NCBI GenBank assembly: GCA_027295245.1
Contig: JAPULF010000339.1
Coordinates: forward strand, 1 to 8,944
Direction of reading: 5' to 3'
Source of the DNA: Planctomycetota bacterium
Lineage (GTDB): Bacteria; Planctomycetota; Phycisphaerae; UBA1845; UTPLA1
DNA length: 8,944 nucleotides
The notes below the pieces were generated by a model, which was given only the letters and a program-made list of their open reading frames with translations, was not told the DNA's origin and made no database searches. Positions 1 through 5,145 of this stretch are shown here, piece by piece (positions within the stretch are counted from its first letter, which is position 1; each line of letters opens with the position of its first letter). The position numbers and the translations under genes were made by a program.

Positions 1-94
1 CGGCCGCGCGTCGCGGCACATCGGTAATGCCTGCCGCGGGTCCCCGCCGCCGCGCCGAAGGACCGCCGCCACGGAGCGCCGCGGAGCCGAACGA

Positions 95-124
95 CTGACA
101 ACTGACCTGACAACTGAAAACTGA
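95..124. repeat. Short tandem CTGACAACTGA repeat
   Basis: CTGACAACTGA is present at 95-105 and again at 107-117, a period of 12, followed by a degenerate third unit, AAAACTGA, at 117-124. It is AT-richer than the flanks and sits in noncoding DNA. I have no function to propose. Confidence 0.6.
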
Positions 125-194
125 GTATGCGGAACGCTGAGCAACACTGGATGTGCTTCAAAGAGGAGGGCCGGCCACCGCCCGCGTCGGGTGC

Positions 195-223
195 CATGCC
201 CATCCGCGCATGCGGTGGGCGTG
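195..223. repeat. Hairpin-forming intergenic repeat (CCATGCCCA type)
   Basis: The arms CATGCCCATC (195-204) and GGTGGGCGTG (214-223) can pair over 10 positions, two of them G.T/G.U wobbles, around a 9-base loop. The hairpin is preceded by CGGGTG. A similar arrangement, CGGGTGGCAC followed by GCCATGC and its inverse, lies just before pyrH (7202-7240), which suggests one dispersed hairpin family. No T run follows, so it is not an intrinsic terminator. Confidence 0.4.
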
Positions 224-233
224 AGAATACGCG

Positions 234-645
234 TTGCGCCCCGCGCAAGCCAACCCGTCCTCGCGACCCCCAAAACGAGGGTCAATTGCAAGAGTTGCGC
301 CCCGTGGCGCCTGGTTGCACGAAAAAAGTGCCGCCCCGAGCGGCCCCGCAACGAGGAAATGACCATGAACCCCAAGACTCATCCAGTCAAAAAACTCGAA
401 TCCCAATCCACCAGCTTCGAAAAACGTATCCCCGAATCACGGCTTGCAAGGGTGGAGCCTGACCCGAACCCTGCCAAAGGTCCCGGCCGCGCGTCGCGGA
501 ACTTCGCGATCCCCGTCCCGCTAGTCACGGAACGCGAGCAACCTCAAATGTGCCACCCGACCACCTGCAAGAAATTGCACCCCGAAACCTTCTTTTGGGC
601 CCCCACGCGGCAACATGGCGGCAAGTTGCGCCTTTTTGCGCCCCA
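234..645. repeat. Four spaced copies of TTGCRCCCCR
   Basis: TTGCGCCCCG occurs at 234-243 and 295-304, TTGCACCCCG at 575-584 and TTGCGCCCCA at 636-645. Copies two and three are part of a longer match: GCAAGAGTTGCGCCCCG at 288-304 against GCAAGAAATTGCACCCCG at 567-584, with one base inserted and two changed. A truncated relative, GCAAGTTGCGCC, is at 621-632. This looks like a decayed dispersed repeat rather than a binding-site array, but the sequence alone does not settle it. Confidence 0.45.
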
Positions 646-844
646 TCAACTCGCCGCCTGCCAATGGTCCCGGCCGTCGCCCCGAAGGCCCGCCGCGCCC
701 GGGGTCAGCCCGAGCCGAAGGCCCACTGCGGCAAAGCCGTCCGCCGTAGGCGGCACAATCCCACACCGCGCGCCGAACCAACCCCGCCCTGCCAAGCCGG
801 CAATCCGCCCTGGACCACGAAGAAGTCCTCGAAAGCAAATGCCA

Positions 845-1576
845 TCAAAGCGGCGGCTCGACTTCGCCCACGATTTCACCGTTCTCGATGAGGTAAACCC
901 GGGCCTTGGTGATCTGCGTCTCGAAGGCCTGCACCTCGGGGTCGATGCGACCGGCCCCCGAACTCAGCAGCTCCCTTCTTTTCTCGATCGCGATTTCCAT
1001 GCGGAGGCGGATTTGACCGTAGATCATGTCTTCCGCGTCCTCTCGACTCCCGATCGCACTGCCCCTCGACGGAACCGGTTCGCGGTCCACGATCTCAGGC
1101 AGCGGATCGGACACCACCACCGGCTCGGGTACCGGCTTCGTTTCAGTCGAGCTCGCCAAACTGACCGACGGCGGCGAATCGGACTCGCCCGACGTAACAC
1201 CCCCGTCATCGGCGGGCTTCTTGTAGGAAAGCGGTCGATCGACCTCAACCTTGATGACTATGTATTTTCCATCGGACTTGTCCTTGACCACCCACGCCCG
1301 CACCTTGTCGCCCTTGTTGACGTCCTTAAGAGCCTGCTGTCGACCGTTGATCCAAACCTCGGTGTCGTCACGGACAGTCCCCTTGAGTTCATGCTCGGAC
1401 CCGTCCTCCCGCACCACGGTGATCGAAACCTCCTTCGTCTGAAGGTTGATCGAATTGGCCACGCCATCATATGACTTGGTCTTTTTTCTCGACCCCGAAT
1501 CGGTGCATCCGATGTTCCACGCCACCAACAAAACCAGCGGCATGAGCAGTGTTCGCTTGTGTAACAACATCATCAT
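845..1576 (-). CDS. Putative lipoprotein with small beta-rich domain
   Basis: This is a 243-residue protein of unknown function, probably exported and lipid-anchored. It begins Met-Met-Met, then a positively charged patch (HKR, 6-8), a hydrophobic stretch (10-22) and a cysteine at 24 preceded by N-I-G. The lipobox is weak at position -3 (Asn), so lipidation is likely but not certain. Residues 38-113 alternate strand-like segments with the pattern ..TEVWINGR..ALKDVNKGDKVRAWVV.., which resembles the small beta-barrel type seen in DUF5666-like or OB-like domains. This is an impression, not a search result. Residues 118-172 are a Pro/Ser/Glu-rich linker, and 176-205 look helical and charged. I chose the first of three ATGs because GGGAG lies 9 bases before it; an upstream start at 1732 would add 52 residues ahead of the signal peptide. 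It diverges from the membrane protein gene at 1747. Confidence 0.72.
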   Translation of the reverse strand: MMMLLHKRTLLMPLVLLVAWNIGCTDSGSRKKTKSYDGVANSINLQTKEVSITVVREDGSEHELKGTVRDDTEVWINGRQQALKDVNKGDKVRAWVVKDKSDGKYIVIKVEVDRPLSYKKPADDGGVTSGESDSPPSVSLASSTETKPVPEPVVVSDPLPEIVDREPVPSRGSAIGSREDAEDMIYGQIRLRMEIAIEKRRELLSSGAGRIDPEVQAFETQITKARVYLIENGEIVGEVEPPL

Positions 1577-1643
1577 CTCGAGTCTCTCCCTCTGGGTGGA
1601 CCGGCGATCGTCTCTTGCCGGGCGGCTGATTTCAGAATCCCAC

Positions 1644-1672
1644 AATTTAGCCCGCGCGGCACGCAAAATCAA
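1644..1672 (-). promoter_or_regulatory. Putative sigma70-type promoter of the lipoprotein gene
   Basis: On the minus strand TTGATT (1672-1667) and TAAATT (1649-1644) are separated by exactly 17 bases, each matching the consensus at four of six positions. Transcription would begin near 1637, giving a leader of about 60 bases before the ATG at 1576. This is inferred from the sequence only. Confidence 0.4.
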
Positions 1673-1710
1673 ACCGGCCCGAGAACACCCGCACGCCGGG
1701 TCCGCGGCCC

Positions 1711-1739
1711 TTGATTTGCCGGCCACCCTCACCTATTTT
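1711..1739 (+). promoter_or_regulatory. Putative promoter of the membrane protein gene
   Basis: TTGATT (1711-1716) and TATTTT (1734-1739) are spaced 17 bases apart, each matching four of six consensus positions. The expected first transcribed base, about 1746, is next to the GTG at 1747. This would make the message leaderless and fits the lack of a ribosome binding site there. Inferred from spacing only. Confidence 0.38.
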
Positions 1740-1746
1740 CCGTTTC

Positions 1747-2442
1747 GTGGACAATCAAACCCCCTCAGACGGCCCCGACGATGCCCAAGCAAGTGCCGGC
1801 GTCCCGACCGGCTTGAACGCCTGGTATTGGGGCCTGTTGACCGCCGTCGTGCTCCTGTCCGCACTCGGCTGGCTCCTGGCACGGCTGGTGTGGTTGCCGT
1901 TCTATTTCGGGTTGTTCTTTTTCCTCATCGCCGGACTTCTGGTCGGGGCGGTGTCGTTTCGCGTGGCCCGGCCGGCACGGCCCCTGCGACGCAATCGCAT
2001 CCTGGTCGGTGTGATCGCCGTTTCAGTGGTGGCATGCTTCGCCACCCTGGTTCACGAATACCGCCACGTCGCCGCCACAATCGGAGACCCGCCCACCTTC
2101 CCAGCTGCACGAAACGCCGCCGCCAGGAAAAACCAACCCATCCACGCCATCAAGGCAAAGGCCACCGAGCAATTCCGTGCCGCCCTCGCCAACGATTACC
2201 CCCCGGGCGGCCCGATCGGATACGCCAGATGGGCCATAAGCTCGGGCCAAATGCTACTATCCGTAGAGGGGTGCGAGGACGAAGTCTCCATTTCCCAGAG
2301 CGGGTATGCCTGGCCGATTCGCGGCCTGGCAATGATCGTTCTGATGGCCGCCGGATTGTGGTGCAATATGGAGTCCCTCCGCTCGCAGAACCCCGTCTCC
2401 GTCTTCCTCGTGCCCGGCGAGGAGGCCGAAGAAGAGGAATAG
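1747..2442 (+). CDS. Hypothetical four-helix membrane protein
   Basis: I do not recognise the family of this 231-residue protein. It has hydrophobic segments at about 25-45, 48-71, 85-103 and 189-206, so it is very likely an inner-membrane protein with four helices. The second and third helices are joined by a basic loop (FRVARPARPLRRNR), which by the positive-inside rule should be cytoplasmic. A roughly 85-residue soluble part (104-188) lies between helices three and four and would then be periplasmic. The tail is short and strongly acidic (EEAEEEE). I prefer the GTG at 1747: the only earlier start, TTG at 1711, coincides with a candidate -35 box and adds 12 residues without homology value. 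No Shine-Dalgarno sequence is visible. A weak hairpin (CGCCC/GGGCG, 2450-2466) follows the stop without a T run. Confidence 0.68.
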   Translation: MDNQTPSDGPDDAQASAGVPTGLNAWYWGLLTAVVLLSALGWLLARLVWLPFYFGLFFFLIAGLLVGAVSFRVARPARPLRRNRILVGVIAVSVVACFATLVHEYRHVAATIGDPPTFPAARNAAARKNQPIHAIKAKATEQFRAALANDYPPGGPIGYARWAISSGQMLLSVEGCEDEVSISQSGYAWPIRGLAMIVLMAAGLWCNMESLRSQNPVSVFLVPGEEAEEEE

Positions 2443-2663
2443 CCGATTTCGCCCCTCCGCAGGGCGCCTCCGAAACGTGGGGAGTCCAAGCCGGTTGTAC
2501 CAGTATTTCAGTTCGCACAGGCGGCATCTTGCCTGGCGTGCTTGACAGTCCTACGATTGATTGGCGAGTCGGTCGTAATTCGGCTGCGTATGACCTGGGT
2601 GCCCTTCACATCTCTCCCGCCGCCCGAGGTCAAGCATTATTTCAGGGATTTCTGTGCGGTTGT

Positions 2664-2690
2664 AGCGATTGCAGCGAATTGAGCGAATTT
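2664..2690. repeat. Three tandem 9-base units, AGCGAWTKS type
   Basis: AGCGATTGC (2664-2672), AGCGAATTG (2673-2681) and AGCGAATTT (2682-2690) follow each other without gaps. The last unit overlaps a near-palindrome, GAGCGAATTTGCTC (2681-2694), with one mismatched pair. The array sits about 150 bases before the regulator gene and could be a protein-binding site or a chance microsatellite. Confidence 0.5.
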
Positions 2691-2780
2691 GCTCATGTTA
2701 GCGGCTCGCAGGCCGAATCTAGAGATATATCTGCATTCGGTTGATTGCGGGCGTCAGCGGCTCCGCTCAGCTTTAGCGTC

Positions 2781-2810
2781 GTAACCAGTTACCAAAACGA
2801 AGGTTACAAT
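2781..2810 (+). promoter_or_regulatory. Candidate promoter and operator of the HTH-receiver gene
   Basis: TACAAT (2805-2810) matches the -10 consensus at five of six positions and would start transcription near 2817, just ahead of the ribosome binding site. No good -35 box lies at the usual distance; that position is occupied by the inverted repeat GTAAC-CA-GTTAC (2781-2792). A third GTTAC (2803-2807) overlaps the -10 box. Such half-sites over a promoter suggest control by a DNA-binding protein, perhaps the gene's own product. This is inference. Confidence 0.33.
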
Positions 2811-2837
2811 CGCCACACCGGATTCGAGGAACGTATC

Positions 2838-3422
2838 ATGCGCCGCACAAAAGACGTGCTGACCACGGGAGAGGTCGCAAAGATCTGCAGCGTCGCTCCG
2901 AGAACCGTGTCGAAGTGGTTCGACAGCGGCAAGCTGCGTGGATATCGGATACCGGGCAGCAAGGATCGGCGGATCCCCTTGCGCCAATTGGTTCGATTCA
3001 TGCGGGCCCACGGGATTCCGCTCGACGGCCTGGAAACCGGCATCACCCGCATCCTGATCGTCGAGCATGATGACGGCGTGCTGGAGTTGCTCTCCAACGC
3101 CCTCTCACAAGACGCCGGCTACGAGGTTCACAGGGCTCGATCCGCGTTCGAAGCCGGCGCGGTGACCGAGAGTGTTCGCCCCCACGCGATGTTGCTCGAT
3201 ATCGACCTGGCCGGCCTGGCCGGCCGAGAGACCATTCGCTGCATACAGGGCATGCCGGAACTGGGGGCCTGCAAGCTCATCGCCATCACGGGCCCGCTCC
3301 CGGAGGGAGACGCCACGGCCCTCAAGCAGCAAGGCTTTGACGGGACGATCGCGAAACCGTTCGAGATTTCCGATCTCGTCCGCACGATCGAACAAGTTCT
3401 CGGACCGGAGGCGGCCCGCTGA
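2838..3422 (+). CDS. HTH (excisionase/MerR-type) and receiver domain fusion regulator
   Basis: This 194-residue cytoplasmic protein joins two domains. Residues 7-60 form a helix-turn-helix of the excisionase/MerR class (TTGEVAKICSVAPRTVSKWFDSGKL, quoted in parts: TTGEVAKICSV then APRTVSKWFD), with the following wing containing GYRIPGSKDRR, a pattern typical of HTH_17 proteins. Residues 71-190 form a CheY-like receiver: the phosphoacceptor aspartate is D121 (in MLLDID), the conserved threonine T151 (IAITG) and lysine K173 (AKPF). The usual acidic pair at the end of strand one is replaced by E76-H77, followed by D78. The DNA-binding domain comes first, the reverse of most response regulators. 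The start is ATG 2838, with GAGGA seven bases upstream; a TTG at 2745 would add 31 unrelated residues. No kinase gene is adjacent, so its partner is unknown. It converges on lpxB. Confidence 0.85.
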   Translation: MRRTKDVLTTGEVAKICSVAPRTVSKWFDSGKLRGYRIPGSKDRRIPLRQLVRFMRAHGIPLDGLETGITRILIVEHDDGVLELLSNALSQDAGYEVHRARSAFEAGAVTESVRPHAMLLDIDLAGLAGRETIRCIQGMPELGACKLIAITGPLPEGDATALKQQGFDGTIAKPFEISDLVRTIEQVLGPEAAR

Positions 3423-3487
3423 CGGGTTGCACCGCGGTCGAATCAACCGACCAGCGTTTTATTCGGACGTCGATTCCATGCCGGAGT

Positions 3488-3532
3488 CAGTCCGACACCG
3501 GTCTACCCCGACCCAGTCCGACACCGGTCTAC
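3488..3532. repeat. 19-base direct repeat at the 3' end of lpxB
   Basis: CAGTCCGACACCGGTCTAC is present exactly at 3488-3506 and 3514-3532, a period of 26, separated by the 7 bases CCCGACC. The right copy lies inside lpxB, where on the minus strand it encodes V-D-R-C-R-T. The left copy supplies the TAG stop of lpxB (3505-3503). It may be part of a dispersed intergenic repeat that has merged with the gene end. Confidence 0.75.
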
Positions 3533-4684
3533 AAGGACGCCCGCCAATTCGCGAGCGGCATTCTTGGCCGCACCCGGTTTGATGATCGGCTCCATCACGT
3601 TCTTGAGGTCGTCGCGGATTCGTTTCAACGATGCGGGCGTCGCCAGCAGTTCGGATGCTTGCGCGATGATCGGCGTGACCGAGCGATAATAGGGCATGAA
3701 TTCCGGGACGATTCGCCGGCCGGCCAGGATGTTCGGAATCGAGAAGTACGGCGTTGAGATGATCCACCGGCCGACGAACTGATAAAGCAACCGGCTGGCG
3801 TTGTACATGACAATCATCGGCGTACCGTGGTATGCCACCTCGAGCGTCACGGTTCCGGATGCCGCCAGGACGAGATCGGCCGCGCGAATCGCGGCGGCCC
3901 GTTCATCGGCCCCGCATGTGTCCATGATCGACAGGTGCGGACACTCGCGCCGGATCACGTTCGCGATCTCCGGCTGGACCGATTCGCTCGCCGAAACCAC
4001 TACGAAGTGGATCTTCTTGAAGCGTTTGCTCAAGGCCCGGGCGATCTCCAGCTGCCCCGGCAGCACCTCGTCGATGACGTGGCGCCGGGACCCGGGCAGG
4101 ATCGTAACGACAGGTTCACCCCGTTTCCGGATCGCCGCGGTCTTCTCCGGGTCATTCGAAACGGCCAGAAGTCGGTCAAAGGACGGATGGCCGACATAAG
4201 CGGCCCGAATACCGTAGCCGCGAAAATAGGACTCCTCGAAGGGCCAGATGCACGCGATGCGGTCGACCCGAGCCCGGATTCGGCGATTGCGCCACGGTGC
4301 CCAGGCCCAAGTCTGCGGCGCGATGTAATACAAGACCGGCACCTTCCGACGTCGGCAGATCTTCGCGATGGGCAGGTTCAGTGTCGGCGAGTCGACCAGA
4401 ACAGCCGCGTCGATTCGCTCGACCGCCAGAAAAGCCTTCAGGCGTCGCAACACCTGGATCGCCTCGGGCACCCGTTTCCAGGCCGCGGCCGCCATCGCCG
4501 CCCGAATGGTCATATCGTGGATGCATTCGCACCCTTCAGCCTGCATGCGGGGCCCGGCCAGACCCACGAAACTCACGTCGGGTATCGACGCACGGGCCGC
4601 GCGTATCAATTCGGCGGCATGTTCGTCACCGCTTTGTTCGGCGGCACAAATCAGTATTCGAGGCGGGCGTTCGGCGTTGGGCAT
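3503..4684 (-). CDS. lpxB: Lipid-A-disaccharide synthase LpxB
   Basis: LpxB is a peripheral inner-membrane GT-B glycosyltransferase (family GT19) that joins UDP-2,3-diacylglucosamine and lipid X to form the lipid A disaccharide of lipopolysaccharide. The 393-residue product has the family landmarks in order: AAEQSGD (14-20), VGLAGPRMQAEG (40-51), LVDSPTLN (97-104), YYIAPQTWAWAPWR (119-132), IWPFEE (146-151), YVGHP (163-167), ILPGSR (195-200), AASGTVTLE (274-282) and NILAGRRIVPEF (318-329). Length is close to the E. coli enzyme (382). I start at ATG 4684; an in-frame GTG at 4693 would add three residues, and neither has a clear ribosome binding site. The last residues (VDRCRTGSG) and stop come from a direct repeat and are not family sequence. 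No other lpx gene is adjacent. It diverges from rpsB and converges with the HTH-receiver gene. Confidence 0.95.
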   Translation of the reverse strand: MPNAERPPRILICAAEQSGDEHAAELIRAARASIPDVSFVGLAGPRMQAEGCECIHDMTIRAAMAAAAWKRVPEAIQVLRRLKAFLAVERIDAAVLVDSPTLNLPIAKICRRRKVPVLYYIAPQTWAWAPWRNRRIRARVDRIACIWPFEESYFRGYGIRAAYVGHPSFDRLLAVSNDPEKTAAIRKRGEPVVTILPGSRRHVIDEVLPGQLEIARALSKRFKKIHFVVVSASESVQPEIANVIRRECPHLSIMDTCGADERAAAIRAADLVLAASGTVTLEVAYHGTPMIVMYNASRLLYQFVGRWIISTPYFSIPNILAGRRIVPEFMPYYRSVTPIIAQASELLATPASLKRIRDDLKNVMEPIIKPGAAKNAARELAGVLVDRCRTGSG

Positions 4685-5052
4685 ACGAGCCACACTCGGT
4701 TCGTCGGGGCCATCATCACGGTCACGGCATGGTGAGGAGTTTAGCGGCCATTCTGCTCGGTTCGTACACGATGCCGGAAGTACGCATAATCTTCTGCCAC
4801 AACAAGAGTTAAAGAGCCTTCCGAAGCGATCGCTGCCGTAAACAGTATCTTGACGTGCAGGCTCGAACCGGACGAGCTCTTGTCTGGACGGCTGTTTACA
4901 AGTCGATTCTTGTTATCCAACCGTCCGACATGATATCGGAACCTGTCTGCGTTTCGGCCGCGTGTGATGCATCGTGGGCGTGCAGCCGGCGGGGGAAAGC
5001 GATTAGGGAAGTCGGCAAATGCCGATGCATGCGGGGTCGGGCAATTGACGGG

Positions 5053-5081
5053 TTGACGGTTTTGGCTTGGGTTCTTATGCT
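5053..5081 (+). promoter_or_regulatory. Putative promoter of the rpsB-tsf unit
   Basis: TTGACG (5053-5058, five of six consensus positions) and TATGCT (5076-5081, four of six) are 17 bases apart. A second TTGACG lies eight bases upstream (5045-5050). Transcription would start near 5088, giving a leader of about 58 bases. In many bacteria the rpsB leader is the target of S2 autoregulation, but I cannot recognise that structure here. Confidence 0.5.
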
Positions 5082-5133
5082 ATTAAATTCGGCATATTGA
5101 CTGTAAGACTAGAATGCGTCACGAGATAGCTAC

Positions 5134-5140
5134 GGGAGGT
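5134..5140 (+). promoter_or_regulatory. Strong ribosome binding site fixing the TTG start of rpsB
   Basis: GGGAGGT at 5134-5140 is close to a perfect anti-16S match and ends five bases before the TTG at 5146. No in-frame ATG or GTG stands nearby, so this site decides the unusual start codon. Confidence 0.75.
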
Positions 5141-5145
5141 GTTGA

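Larger units (their letters stand above)
1..499. repeat. 16-base direct repeat, copies at 1-16 and 484-499
   Basis: The 16-mer CGGCCGCGCGTCGCGG occurs at the first base of the window and again at 484-499. The first copy may extend further left, outside the window. The element is very GC-rich and lies outside any supported gene, so it may be a dispersed intergenic repeat. Chance recurrence in GC-rich DNA is possible but unlikely at 16 bases. Confidence 0.5.
1..844. other. Gene-poor intergenic region rich in short GC repeats
   Basis: I see no convincing protein gene or RNA gene in these 844 bases. Open frames exist on both strands, but their products are rich in Pro, Arg and Ala, lack recognisable domains, and one of them runs on through the antisense of the neighbouring lipoprotein gene. 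The stretch holds instead several short repeats: a 16-base repeat, a CTGACAACTGA pair, a hairpin around 195-223, four copies of TTGCRCCCCR and three of CCGAAGGMCC, each described separately. A second small hairpin (CCGCC-GTA-GGCGG, 741-753) lies 92 bases past the stop of the minus-strand lipoprotein gene. It has no T run, so I do not call it a terminator. Confidence 0.6.
2443..2837. other. Intergenic region with short repeats and a likely promoter
   Basis: These 395 bases contain no gene I can support. A frame that ends at 2744 crosses it but is an extension of an ORF overlapping the membrane protein gene in another frame. The second half holds a tandem 9-base repeat (2664-2690), the palindrome AGATATATCT (2723-2732) and three GTAAC/GTTAC half-sites (2781-2807) near a -10-like TACAAT. 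A perfect TTGACA occurs at 2542-2547, but no -10 box follows at the right distance. Confidence 0.55.
4694..5145. other. Divergent intergenic region between lpxB and rpsB
   Basis: No gene is supported in these 452 bases; an open frame from GTG 4855 to 5100 has no family features and overlaps the rpsB promoter. The region contains an 8-base inverted repeat, GTAAACAG (4838-4845) and CTGTTTAC (4892-4899). It also has a possible stem of GTCTGGACGG (4882-4891) with CCGTCCGAC (4921-4929), one base bulged, and a compact palindrome TCGGCA-AA-TGCCGA (5012-5025). For lpxB the minus strand offers only a weak promoter, TTAACT (4812-4807) and TATGCG (4788-4783), 18 apart. I looked for tRNA-like T-loops and found none convincing. 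Confidence 0.55.

Noticed and set aside
191..1474. Long plus-strand open frame (427 codons) across the first third of the window
   Set aside because: Most of it is antisense to the lipoprotein gene, which has a signal peptide, ribosome binding site and promoter; the product has no domain and is full of Pro and Arg, as expected for a shadow frame in GC-rich DNA.
2542..2547. Perfect -35 hexamer TTGACA
   Set aside because: No -10-like hexamer lies 15-19 bases downstream.
1446..2744. Plus-strand open frame of 432 codons over the membrane protein gene
   Set aside because: It overlaps the 1747-2442 gene in another frame, its product is Arg/Pro-rich without hydrophobic segments or domains, and it begins inside the antisense of the lipoprotein gene.
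3436..3460. Possible terminator between the convergent HTH-receiver and lpxB genes
   Set aside because: The stem GGTCG/CGACC is only five pairs and TTTT follows after a further four bases (AGCG), too weak to call.
3827..4735. Plus-strand open frame of 302 codons opposite lpxB
   Set aside because: It is antisense to unmistakable LpxB sequence and shows no family features.
4855..5100. 81-codon plus-strand frame starting with GTG
   Set aside because: No ribosome binding site, no motif, and it runs through the likely rpsB promoter.
4694..5145. tRNA or other structured RNA gene before rpsB
   Set aside because: GCTCGAACC at 4861 resembles a T-loop, but no acceptor stem, anticodon arm or second matching arm could be built around it.
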